Source of the DNA: Geobacter sp. UBA5735
Lineage (GTDB): Bacteria > Desulfobacterota > Desulfuromonadia > Geobacterales > Geobacteraceae
Reading direction: 5' to 3'
Assembly: GCA_002419385.1 (NCBI GenBank)
Contig: DIFZ01000013.1
Location: 1-20,006, forward strand
DNA: 20,006 nucleotides
The notes beneath the pieces are model-generated. The model did no database searches. It was not told the DNA's origin and saw only the letters and a list, made by a program, of their open reading frames with translations. Made by a program: the position numbers and the translations under genes. Below, piece after piece: positions 13,755-20,006 of the stretch (positions are counted from its first letter, which is position 1; the number at the start of each line of letters is the position of its first letter).

Positions 13755-15488
13755 ATGACGGGCAACATGCTGGAGGTTTTGCACAAAAGGAGCATCATGC
13801 GGCACGGCACGTGCCGGTTTCTGGCCGTCTGCGTGCTGGTTGCGGTGCTGGCTGTGGCGGGCTGCGCCACGAAGGAGCTGGTCAAGCCGGCGACGTCCGA
13901 GCTCCAGGAGATTGCCGAAATTCCTGAGCCTGCACCATACATGGACGCAAAAATGGCCATGGCTCCGCCGATGATGGTACGGATGCCGTCCATGCAACTC
14001 CCGCCGGCTTCCTCTGGGGAGTTCAACACCGAATCCTATGACCGGTTGAACGAAAACGCTTTTCAGGAAGTGATCAAGAACCCGCTGTCCACTTTTTCCA
14101 TCGATGTGGACACCGCTTCGTACACGAACGTGCGGCGCTTCATCAACGACGGCCGGCTTCCTCCCCAGGATGCGGTGCGTATCGAGGAACTGGTAAACTA
14201 TTTCACCTACGATTATCCGCAGCCCTCGAAAGGGGAACCTTTTTCTTTCACCACTGAACTGACCGAAACGCCCTGGAAATCCGGCAACAGGCTTCTGCTG
14301 ATCGGGCTGCAGGGGGTGCGGATACCGCTGGAAAAACTGCCGCCCGCCAACCTGGTTTTCCTGATCGACGTCTCCGGCTCCATGGACGAGGAGAACAAGC
14401 TGCCGCTGCTGGTCAAATCGTTCAAGCTGCTGGTCGGGCAGCTGCGGCCCCAGGACCGGGTCGCCATCGTTGTTTATGCCGGCCGGGCGGGGCTGGTGCT
14501 CCCTTCCACCAGCGGCAGTGAAAAGCACAAGATCCTGGCGGCTCTCGACAGCCTGCACGCTGGCGGCAGCACTGCCGGCGGCCAGGGCATAGAACTGGCA
14601 TACAAGGTGGCACGGGAAAACTTCATAAAGAACGGCAACAATCGCGTTATCCTGGCAACGGATGGCGACTTCAATGTGGGCGCTTCCAGTGATGCGGAAA
14701 TGGAGCGGCTGATCGAAGAGAAACGCAAGGATGGCGTTTTCCTGAGTGTCTTGGGCTATGGAATGGGCAACTACAAGGACTCCAAGATGCAGAAGCTGGC
14801 AGACAGGGGTAACGGCAATTATGCCTACATCGATACCCTGCTGGAGGCGAAAAAGGTCCTGATCTCCCAGTTCGGCGGGACATTGATGACCATTGCCAAG
14901 GACGTCAAGATGCAGGTGGAATTCAATCCCGCAAAGGTCAAGGCCTACCGGCTGATCGGCTACGAGAAGCGGATGCTGCGCACCGAGGATTTCGCCGATG
15001 ACAAAAAGGATGCCGGCGAATTGGGCTCAGGCCACACGGTGACGGCCCTCTATGAAATCGTGCCTGCTGACGGCGCAGGCGCCGGAAGCCGGGAGCTTAC
15101 CTACCAGACGACCCGGGTGAAAGACAGCGCGAAGGCGAGTGCCGAACTGGCCACGATCCGTTTCCGCTACAAGAAGCCCCAGGCGGATGTCAGCAAGGAA
15201 CTGGTGAGGAAAATACCAGCGGTTGTGACGAAACGTGACAAGGCCGGCAGCGCTATCAGTTTCGCGGCAGCCGTTGCAGAGTGGGGCATGCTGCTCAGGA
15301 ACTCGGAGCATAAAGGGGCATCCAGCTATGCCCAGGTCCTGGAACTGGCCCGCGCAGCCAAGGGGCCCGACCACGAGGGTTACCGGGCCGAGTTCATCAG
15401 GCTGGTGGAGATGTCCGAATTGCTTGACGGCAGGACGAAGGCTCCGCTGAAAACGAACCCTGCTGATGTCCAAACCATTTCGAAATGA
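13755..15488 (+). CDS. YfbK-like von Willebrand factor A domain lipoprotein
   Basis: The 577-residue product has a basic N-terminus, a hydrophobic stretch and lipobox V-A-G-C with Cys37, so it should be a lipoprotein. A Pro/Met-rich linker leads to the YfbK-type N-terminal region (STFSIDVDTASYTNVRRF; about 112-152). A vWA domain follows whose metal-ion site DVSGS (Asp205-Ser209) and TDGDFNVG are intact. The C-terminal part (RFRYKKPQ..., AVAEWGMLLR) fits the DUF3520-type tail of this family. vWA domains bind protein partners through a metal ion; the biological role of YfbK proteins is not established. ATG 13755 has GGAGGG seven bases upstream. An ECF-type promoter candidate precedes it, and three further envelope-type genes follow. 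Confidence 0.92.
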   Translation: MTGNMLEVLHKRSIMRHGTCRFLAVCVLVAVLAVAGCATKELVKPATSELQEIAEIPEPAPYMDAKMAMAPPMMVRMPSMQLPPASSGEFNTESYDRLNENAFQEVIKNPLSTFSIDVDTASYTNVRRFINDGRLPPQDAVRIEELVNYFTYDYPQPSKGEPFSFTTELTETPWKSGNRLLLIGLQGVRIPLEKLPPANLVFLIDVSGSMDEENKLPLLVKSFKLLVGQLRPQDRVAIVVYAGRAGLVLPSTSGSEKHKILAALDSLHAGGSTAGGQGIELAYKVARENFIKNGNNRVILATDGDFNVGASSDAEMERLIEEKRKDGVFLSVLGYGMGNYKDSKMQKLADRGNGNYAYIDTLLEAKKVLISQFGGTLMTIAKDVKMQVEFNPAKVKAYRLIGYEKRMLRTEDFADDKKDAGELGSGHTVTALYEIVPADGAGAGSRELTYQTTRVKDSAKASAELATIRFRYKKPQADVSKELVRKIPAVVTKRDKAGSAISFAAAVAEWGMLLRNSEHKGASSYAQVLELARAAKGPDHEGYRAEFIRLVEMSELLDGRTKAPLKTNPADVQTISK

Positions 15489-15550
15489 CCAGTTGGTCCG
15501 GTAGTGCAGAAACATTATGGAGCAGTTTTGCAAGAAGGTGGTGTGTGCTC

Positions 15551-15898
15551 ATGGGAAAGATAAGCAGGCAGGCAAAGTCGGAATTCAGGCAGTTGCCGCT
15601 GATACTGGCAAAATTTCTTGGCGGCATGATGGCGGTGGTCGGGTTGTCGGCAGCGGTGTTCCTGGCAACCCGACCACCAGTGCCTGCAGGCGGGATTCAG
15701 GTTCTCTTCGTTCTCTTGGGGGTTTCCGGCATCGTTGTTTTCATCCTGTCATCCAGGGCGCTTGCGAAGCGGAAAGCTGACGCTGCGTATGAGGGACTGG
15801 ATGCACGGGACAGCGTTCGCTTGAGTGTCCTGTCCTGGATGCTGTTTTTGGTAGTTGTCGCGCTTTTTCTCGGTATCGTCCTGTTTTTGACCCGCTAG
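15551..15898 (+). CDS. Small membrane protein with three predicted TM segments
   Basis: The 115-residue product has a basic N-terminus (MGKISRQAKSEFRQ) and three hydrophobic stretches at roughly residues 18-41, 48-70 and 92-114, separated by a charged loop rich in Lys, Arg and Asp. I do not recognise the family. The start is ATG 15551, or possibly in-frame GTG 15545, with AAGAAGGTGG upstream at a slightly long distance. It follows the vWA lipoprotein by 62 bases with no terminator between, so it is probably co-transcribed with it. Confidence 0.72.
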   Translation: MGKISRQAKSEFRQLPLILAKFLGGMMAVVGLSAAVFLATRPPVPAGGIQVLFVLLGVSGIVVFILSSRALAKRKADAAYEGLDARDSVRLSVLSWMLFLVVVALFLGIVLFLTR

Positions 15899-15949
15899 GA
15901 AGCATTACGTGTATGAGCGGATACGCGGGTTCATTTTGCCGGCATTTCT

Positions 15950-16780
15950 TTGGAGGGACAGCAAAATGGGTTTTTTTTAAAAATATTCGTGACGTTCACG
16001 GTTTGGGCGCTGCTGGTGTGCCAGTCTTTCGCCGGCGAGTGGAGCTCGATAGTGTCCCCCGACGCTGCCGACCGGTCGAATAACAATGTCGTCCGGGAGT
16101 ATAAGGCAATCAAGGTGGGCGAAGTGGCGACCGTTCCGCTCCCTTTCAGCAGGAGCTACAGCTGCCATGCCGAGATCGAGGGAACTTCCGTCCGCATCGT
16201 TGCCTACGATACGCTGTCCAGCGTAACCCTGCAGGGCTCCCGGCCCGGCCGTTCCACGGTCCGGATCTACCAAAAATTCTGGCGTGATCCCGACATCAGG
16301 GAATCCTTCGTGCTGGTCGGTGAGATCGTCTTCCAGGTCACCGGCAGGAAATCACACCTGTTGACTGTTCCCGATGGCCCCCGGCAGGATGTTCCCGAAC
16401 CCAGCCTGCACGGCAGCATGGACTGGGAGGGATTCATGTCACGTCAAGGAGAGGAACTGCTGACAGTGATCACTGACGACCGGGAGTGGGCGGACCTGTG
16501 GAAATCTTCATTCGACCGGCCCGCTCCCCGGGTCGACTTTGGAAAATATGCCGTGGCCTGCGTGTTCTTGGGCTTCACTGCGGACTGGCTGTATGATATT
16601 CACATCGGGGAACCGCGAGCGGAAAACAACATTATGCATATACCGTATGGGCTGAACCAGCTCATCATTGAGCTTTCAGGGCCGTTCCGGGCAAGCGGCC
16701 AGTACCGGATGAAGGCGATCGAAAAGAAGCAGGGTTTCGGGATGCTGCTGGAAAGACAGGGCGATTCGGGTGCCAGGTGA
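15950..16780 (+). CDS. Secreted PrcB-like domain protein, frameshifted start
   Basis: The frame encodes a signal-peptide-like segment (FFLKIFVTFTVWALLVCQSF), then a beta-rich region (about 45-132) with GxPGRSTVRIYQKF resembling pilus-assembly or BIG-type sandwiches. A C-terminal part (about 165-262) carries DREWADLWKSSF and PRVDFGKYAVACVFLG, which resembles the PrcB C-terminal family. The well-placed start is ATG 15966, eight bases after GGAGGG, but it reads into TAA after four codons because of a run of eight T (15971-15978). One extra T, or a -1 slip, would join it exactly to the long frame and complete a textbook signal peptide. The only in-frame upstream start is TTG 15950, which has no ribosome binding site and overlaps the GGAGGG. 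The span given is the open frame. It could be a phase-variable or slippage-expressed gene, a fresh null allele, or a sequencing error. Confidence 0.7.
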   Translation: MEGQQNGFFLKIFVTFTVWALLVCQSFAGEWSSIVSPDAADRSNNNVVREYKAIKVGEVATVPLPFSRSYSCHAEIEGTSVRIVAYDTLSSVTLQGSRPGRSTVRIYQKFWRDPDIRESFVLVGEIVFQVTGRKSHLLTVPDGPRQDVPEPSLHGSMDWEGFMSRQGEELLTVITDDREWADLWKSSFDRPAPRVDFGKYAVACVFLGFTADWLYDIHIGEPRAENNIMHIPYGLNQLIIELSGPFRASGQYRMKAIEKKQGFGMLLERQGDSGAR

Positions 16781-16970
16781 GTCGACGAGGCGCTGTTGAT
16801 TGCCGATCCGTAGCGGTTGCCCCGAATGTTTCGCGCAGAATAGGCTACAATGTAGTGAGCTTTACGAGGAAGACACCCGTACCTTTACAAAAGTGAGTAT
16901 TGTGTGGACTGGTCAAAACGTCAAGTGTCCGGCATATGATGTTGCCAAAGGATAAAGAAGAGAGGTCAGC

Positions 16971-17297
16971 ATGAAAGTGGCTAAAACATTGTCAATGGCA
17001 TTCTCACTGGCGGTTTTCTGGTCCCTGCCGTTCCCTGTCGTTGCCGGGGACCCTTCCAGCCTGTCCTATGAACTGAAATCCTACCCTTCGCCCGGCGAAT
17101 CCCCTGGCGTGCCCACGTTGAACCCGACCCCGAAGGATGCGGAACCTGCGCCGCCCGAACGCCCGACGGGTGCACCGCAGGAGCAGGAAGCCGAGCCACC
17201 GCCGCCAACGCCACCGCAGGACGAGGCTCCAGCTGACTTTGCCCCGACTGACCAGCAGCCACCGGAGCAGCCGCAGTCTGAACAGGGCACCCCGTAG
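16971..17297 (+). CDS. Small secreted proline/glutamate-rich protein
   Basis: The 108-residue product has a clear Sec signal peptide (basic start, hydrophobic core, cleavage probably after Val-Val-Ala-Gly, about residue 26). The remaining 82 residues are almost wholly low-complexity: about 24 prolines with many Glu, Gln, Asp and Thr, including PPPP and several PP pairs, and no Cys. It should be extended and periplasmic or exported, perhaps a spacer. AGAGAGGT precedes the ATG at good distance. The 190-base gap upstream holds only weak promoter candidates (TACAAT at 16846, TATGAT at 16935, both without good -35 boxes). I do not recognise a family. Confidence 0.7.
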   Translation: MKVAKTLSMAFSLAVFWSLPFPVVAGDPSSLSYELKSYPSPGESPGVPTLNPTPKDAEPAPPERPTGAPQEQEAEPPPPTPPQDEAPADFAPTDQQPPEQPQSEQGTP

Positions 17298-17456
17298 TCC
17301 GCTGCATGAGTTCAGTTACCTGACTTCTCCTTTCGGGGTCTGCAGGAAGTTTTTGTTTTCACCGTATGCCTGGTCCGGCCGATGGGTAACGTTTTCCCGG
17401 TGTGCATAGCGGGAGAAGGGGCGGGACGAGGGCGTGCCGGAAAAGTTTTTTTGTGT

Positions 17457-17472
17457 ATACTTCCAAAAGTAT
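17457..17472 (+). promoter_or_regulatory. Short inverted repeat upstream of wrbA
   Basis: ATACTT (17457-17462) and AAGTAT (17467-17472) form a 6-bp dyad with a four-base centre. TATACT at 17456-17461 could be a -10 box, but no convincing -35 lies at the right distance. This is a possible operator only. Confidence 0.25.
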
Positions 17473-17542
17473 CCCGCCGGGCGATGGGCATGCAGGAATG
17501 CCTCGATCGCCGGTTGATCGCGAAAAGGAAAGGGAGGCGACT

Positions 17543-18157
17543 ATGACCAGAATTCTAGTGGTTTTTTACAGTATGTATGGACATGTGCAGAGACTGGCGG
17601 AGGCTGTTGCCGAGGGAGTCCGGGAGGTTCCCGGCTGCGAGGTGGCTGTCAGGAGAGTCCCCGAGACACTGTCCGAGGAGGTGCTCGGCAAGATGGGGGC
17701 TCTGGAAGCGGGGAAGGGAATGGCCCACATTCCTCCGGTTCAGCTGGAAGACCTGTCTTCCGCCGATGCCGTAATTTTCGGCACCCCGACGCGCTTCGGC
17801 AACATGTGCGGTCAGATGCGCCAGTTCCTCGACTCAACCGGCCAGCTCTGGCTGCAGGGGGCGCTGGTGGGCAAGGTGGGGAGCGTTTTCGCCAGTACCG
17901 GGACCCAGCATGGCGGACAGGAGACGACCATAACCAGTTTTCACACCACGCTGCTCCACCACGGGATGATAATAGTCGGCGTTCCCTATGCTGAGCCGCG
18001 TTTGCTCAACATGGCCGAAATCTCCGGCGGCACACCCTATGGCGCCACCACATTGGCTGCGGCTGACGGTTCACGCCAGCCCTCGGAGAACGAGTTGGCC
18101 ATTGCCCGCTACCAGGGCGCCCATGTGGCAAAGATAGCGTGGAAACTCAAAGAGTAG
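17543..18157 (+). CDS. wrbA: WrbA-family NAD(P)H:quinone oxidoreductase
   Basis: The 204-residue flavodoxin-like protein should bind FMN and reduce quinones by two electrons, limiting semiquinone and oxidative stress. Visible WrbA features are the phosphate loop YSMYGHVQRLA near the N-terminus, FGTPTRFGNMCGQMRQFLD, FASTGTQHGGQETT, and the family's C-terminal GGTPYGATTLAAADGSRQPS. The open frame continues upstream to 17402, but ATG 17543 has GGGAGG just before it and starts at the conserved TRILVVFYS. It appears to be transcribed alone or with the thioesterase gene 119 bases downstream. Confidence 0.95.
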   Translation: MTRILVVFYSMYGHVQRLAEAVAEGVREVPGCEVAVRRVPETLSEEVLGKMGALEAGKGMAHIPPVQLEDLSSADAVIFGTPTRFGNMCGQMRQFLDSTGQLWLQGALVGKVGSVFASTGTQHGGQETTITSFHTTLLHHGMIIVGVPYAEPRLLNMAEISGGTPYGATTLAAADGSRQPSENELAIARYQGAHVAKIAWKLKE

Positions 18158-18186
18158 CTTTTCCCCGGGGATGATGACGGGAGCGG

Positions 18187-18231
18187 ACTTGTCACGTGGC
18201 TTTTCCCAGGTGTTGCAGGACAATGACAAGT
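18187..18231. promoter_or_regulatory. Inverted repeat between wrbA and the ACOT-like gene
   Basis: ACTTGTCA (18187-18194) and TGACAAGT (18224-18231) are perfect 8-bp inverted copies 29 bases apart. No T run follows, so this is not a classic terminator. It could be paired half-sites of a regulator for the downstream gene, or chance. Confidence 0.25.
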
Positions 18232-18276
18232 GTGAGGGGCTCTCCGTGCTCAAAGCAGAAAGCGAATGGGTAAACA

Positions 18277-19356
18277 ATGGATAAGAAACAGCTTCACCAG
18301 GATCAACCCGGGATCAGACCAGTCGATACTTCGCTGACCCGGACTCTGCCACTGCAAAGCGACCAGGATCTGCGACGCCGCTTCATGGTGCTGGACGAAC
18401 CGATACCGGCGAATACCCGTTTCGGCCTGCTGCTGGAAGTTCTCGACAAGGTTGCCGAAGAGACGGCCCTCAGCTATGTAAACCGGTTCTATCCGGATGC
18501 GCGCGTGGTGACGGCGGCCATCGACAACATTCTGATCCGCAGCAACACGGACGTGAACAGGGACATTGTCTTCAATGCCCGAATCAACCATGTGGGACGG
18601 TCTTCCCTGGAAGTGGGCATCCGTGTTGAGCAGCCGGGAGAGCCGGTCAGCCACATCGCGTCCTGCTACTTCACGATGGTGGCACGCTCGGGCATGGGAG
18701 AAGATGCGGTCAGCGTCGCGCTGCCGCCGCTGGAATACGCCGACGAAATCGAGAAGGAAAGGGCTCGCAAGACCCTCGCCCGGCGTGACGACTACAAGCA
18801 GCAACAGGCCGTTCTTCTGGAGCCGCCCAGCAGGGAGGAATACCAGATGCTGAACGGCCTCCACGTGGCCCAGGAAGCAGCAGGATTTGCCGGCATGCTT
18901 GCCGGACGGCTGGTGGCCGATTCCTGGGAAATCATGTACCCGGAGCAGGAGAACGTGCCGAAAAAGATTTTCGGGGGGTATCTCATCCGCCGCGCTTTCG
19001 AGCTGTCGTCCATCTGTTCCGAACTGGTTGCTCCTGACCGTTCCATCGTTGTGGCCGTAAACCGCATAAACTTCTTTCAGCCGGTGCGTATGGGGGATAA
19101 GCTTCACTATACATCACGGGTGATTTACACCGATGACAGTTACGTCTGCGTAGAGGCCGGCATTGAGCGGATCAGCCGCGACAGGGCAGTCAAAGCGCTA
19201 TCGAACTCGTGCTTGTTCACCTTCGTCAATGTTGACCGTGCAATGACTCGCCAGAAGGTGCCGACTGTCTATCCCACCAACTACGCGGAAGACACACGCT
19301 ACCTTGCCGCTCATCGCAGCCATCAGGCGCTGGTCAGGCATATCCGGGACATCTGA
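18277..19356 (+). CDS. ACOT-type acyl-CoA thioesterase, double hotdog
   Basis: The 359-residue protein has two hotdog units, about residues 45-150 and 210-335, in the arrangement of ACOT9/BFIT-like acyl-CoA thioesterases. Supporting segments are RFGLLLEVLDKVAEETALSYV in the first unit and KIFGGYLIRRAFELSSICSEL with NRINFFQPVRMGDKLHYTSRV in the second; the second is the typical 'GGxLM...ARxDxIxFxxPVxxGD' pattern in altered form. It would hydrolyse acyl-CoA in the cytoplasm, with unknown chain preference. The ribosome binding site before ATG 18277 is weak. It is the second hotdog thioesterase in the window, unrelated in layout to the one at 2538. Confidence 0.87.
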   Translation: MDKKQLHQDQPGIRPVDTSLTRTLPLQSDQDLRRRFMVLDEPIPANTRFGLLLEVLDKVAEETALSYVNRFYPDARVVTAAIDNILIRSNTDVNRDIVFNARINHVGRSSLEVGIRVEQPGEPVSHIASCYFTMVARSGMGEDAVSVALPPLEYADEIEKERARKTLARRDDYKQQQAVLLEPPSREEYQMLNGLHVAQEAAGFAGMLAGRLVADSWEIMYPEQENVPKKIFGGYLIRRAFELSSICSELVAPDRSIVVAVNRINFFQPVRMGDKLHYTSRVIYTDDSYVCVEAGIERISRDRAVKALSNSCLFTFVNVDRAMTRQKVPTVYPTNYAEDTRYLAAHRSHQALVRHIRDI

Positions 19357-19397
19357 GGCAAGAAGCAGGAGACTTGTTCAGGCAGCACTGTTGTTGG

Positions 19398-19421
19398 CGA
19401 CGCGGATTTCGATCTGCCTCG
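19398..19421 (+). terminator. Weak candidate terminator between convergent genes
   Basis: GCGGAT and ATCTGC pair across a TTCG tetraloop, and CGA/TCG extend the stem beyond one C-C mismatch. A T-rich tract (TCTATTTCTTTTT) begins only about ten bases later, so termination would be inefficient or the hairpin may simply separate the convergent genes. Confidence 0.3.
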
Positions 19422-19429
19422 TTACGGGT

Positions 19430-19675
19430 CTATTTCTTTTTCCGGGCCGGTTTGGAGGGGCAGAGGGCCGGCGCAACCTGGGCAGGTTCTGCCGGAGGAA
19501 TAAAGTCGCCTTCGGCCGCCGGAAGAAGAGACGAATAATGGGATGCGGCAATTTTCCGCTTTTTTCCGTCACTGAAATGAATCGTTGCCATTGCTGCGGT
19601 TACTTCCAGCACCTTGCCGACGCCCCATTCCGGACCTCCCAGGTGACTCACGATTTTCCCTGTTTTGATTGTCAT
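19430..19675 (-). CDS. DUF3553-like small protein
   Basis: The 81-residue product has the pattern I associate with DUF3553: a short beta-rich core beginning TIKTGKIVSHLGGPEWGVGKVLEV and continuing IHFSDGKKRKIA. It resembles a CarD/Tudor-like barrel and ends in a Pro/Ala-rich tail with basic PARKKK. Function is unknown; the fold type suggests nucleic-acid or protein contacts, but that is inference. ATG 19675 has AGGA about six bases upstream. The frame continues to 19741 with unconserved sequence. A promoter candidate lies at 19744-19771. The gene converges with the ACOT-like gene. Confidence 0.8.
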   Translation of the reverse strand: MTIKTGKIVSHLGGPEWGVGKVLEVTAAMATIHFSDGKKRKIAASHYSSLLPAAEGDFIPPAEPAQVAPALCPSKPARKKK

Positions 19676-19743
19676 TGTTTTCCTGCCTTCTTGCGTGAAC
19701 TGAACGCATGTTCTTTCTGCCTGGCAATAAACGATCTGCACAC

Positions 19744-19771
19744 ATTAAAATATGAGGAGCGCTCGACTCAA
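19744..19771 (-). promoter_or_regulatory. Candidate sigma70 promoter of the DUF3553 gene
   Basis: On the minus strand TTGAGT (19766-19771) is followed after 16 bases by TTTAAT (19744-19749). This predicts a leader of about 60 nt before ATG 19675. Confidence 0.45.
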
Positions 19772-19982
19772 ACAGCGCACTTCCATTTCATGATACAGGT
19801 CATGGATTTCAATAGCAAGGCGTCATTATGATTATTCCCGAAACACTATCTGTAATTAGTGTTCATTGGGATGGTAAAAAAGTATGATTCCGGCTTTTTG
19901 TTGAATGTGCGTGATAACTGTATGGTAGGTTGTTAATCAATAATACCAGGTATATAACCAGTCTGTTTTTTAAAAATAATAA
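19772..19982. other. AT-rich non-coding edge region
   Basis: I see no credible gene here. The stretch is clearly more AT-rich than the rest of the window. It contains a 7-bp perfect inverted repeat, AACACTA and TAGTGTT (19842-19848 and 19857-19863, eight-base loop), with no T run on either strand. The composition change and the adjacent edge repeat suggest accessory or junction DNA. Confidence 0.5.
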
Positions 19983-20006
19983 ACTCAACTTTCGCAGATG
20001 GTAAAA
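19983..20006 (-). repeat. Edge inverted repeat, right copy
   Basis: This is the inverted partner of bases 2-25: the core ACTCAACTTTCGCAG (19983-19997) is the exact reverse complement of 11-25, and the outer nine bases match at seven positions. It lies at the outer end of an AT-rich non-coding stretch. An insertion-element tip pointing out of the window is the simplest reading, but it is unproven. Confidence 0.55.

Overview
The window looks like chromosomal DNA from a GC-rich Gram-negative bacterium, most likely a Geobacter-type member of the Desulfuromonadia. This rests on gene content and protein style: lipoproteins with lipoboxes, a YfbK-type von Willebrand lipoprotein, a RACo-like ASKHA protein, a short-form ThiC, a ThiE-ThiD fusion and an ACOT-type double hotdog thioesterase. 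No rRNA, tRNA, CRISPR array or transposase gene is visible. The two edges carry inverted copies of one 24-bp sequence, which may be the ends of insertion elements lying outside the window.

Layout. 158-2245 (minus): purine-type NCS2 permease followed by a small lipoprotein. 2538-2966 (plus): YdiI/MenI-like hotdog thioesterase, convergent with a rhomboid protease (2979-3698, minus) that appears to be made from a leaderless mRNA. 3955-4108 (minus): a strong sigma70-like promoter and a strong intrinsic terminator bracket about 150 nt with no credible ORF, a candidate small RNA with C-rich loops. 4255-10413 (minus): a long run alr - RACo-like - purH - purD - purE, with two palindromic interspersed repeats between purH and purD. 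10552-13583 (plus): divergent thiamin operon with promoter, TPP riboswitch, terminator, thiED fusion and thiC, closed by a strong terminator. 13755-17297 (plus): four envelope or secreted proteins (vWA lipoprotein, 3-TM protein, PrcB-like secreted protein, Pro-rich secreted protein). 17543-19356 (plus): WrbA and an ACOT-like thioesterase. 19430-19675 (minus): small DUF3553 protein. The right edge is AT-rich and non-coding.

How the genes fit together. The pur and thi clusters share the metabolite aminoimidazole ribotide (AIR): PurE carboxylation sends it to IMP, ThiC rearranges it to HMP-P. PurD makes an earlier purine intermediate and PurH the last two steps. The thi operon is probably controlled by TPP through transcription termination, because the 3' strand of riboswitch helix P1 can also pair with the terminator.

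The observations most worth following are the candidate sRNA downstream of purE, a T8 homopolymer frameshift at the start of the PrcB-like gene that leaves the well-placed ATG out of frame, the leaderless rhomboid start, and the RACo-like protein without a ferredoxin domain embedded between alr and purH. Everything here comes from reading the sequence. Family assignments are from memory of motifs, and no search or folding program was run.
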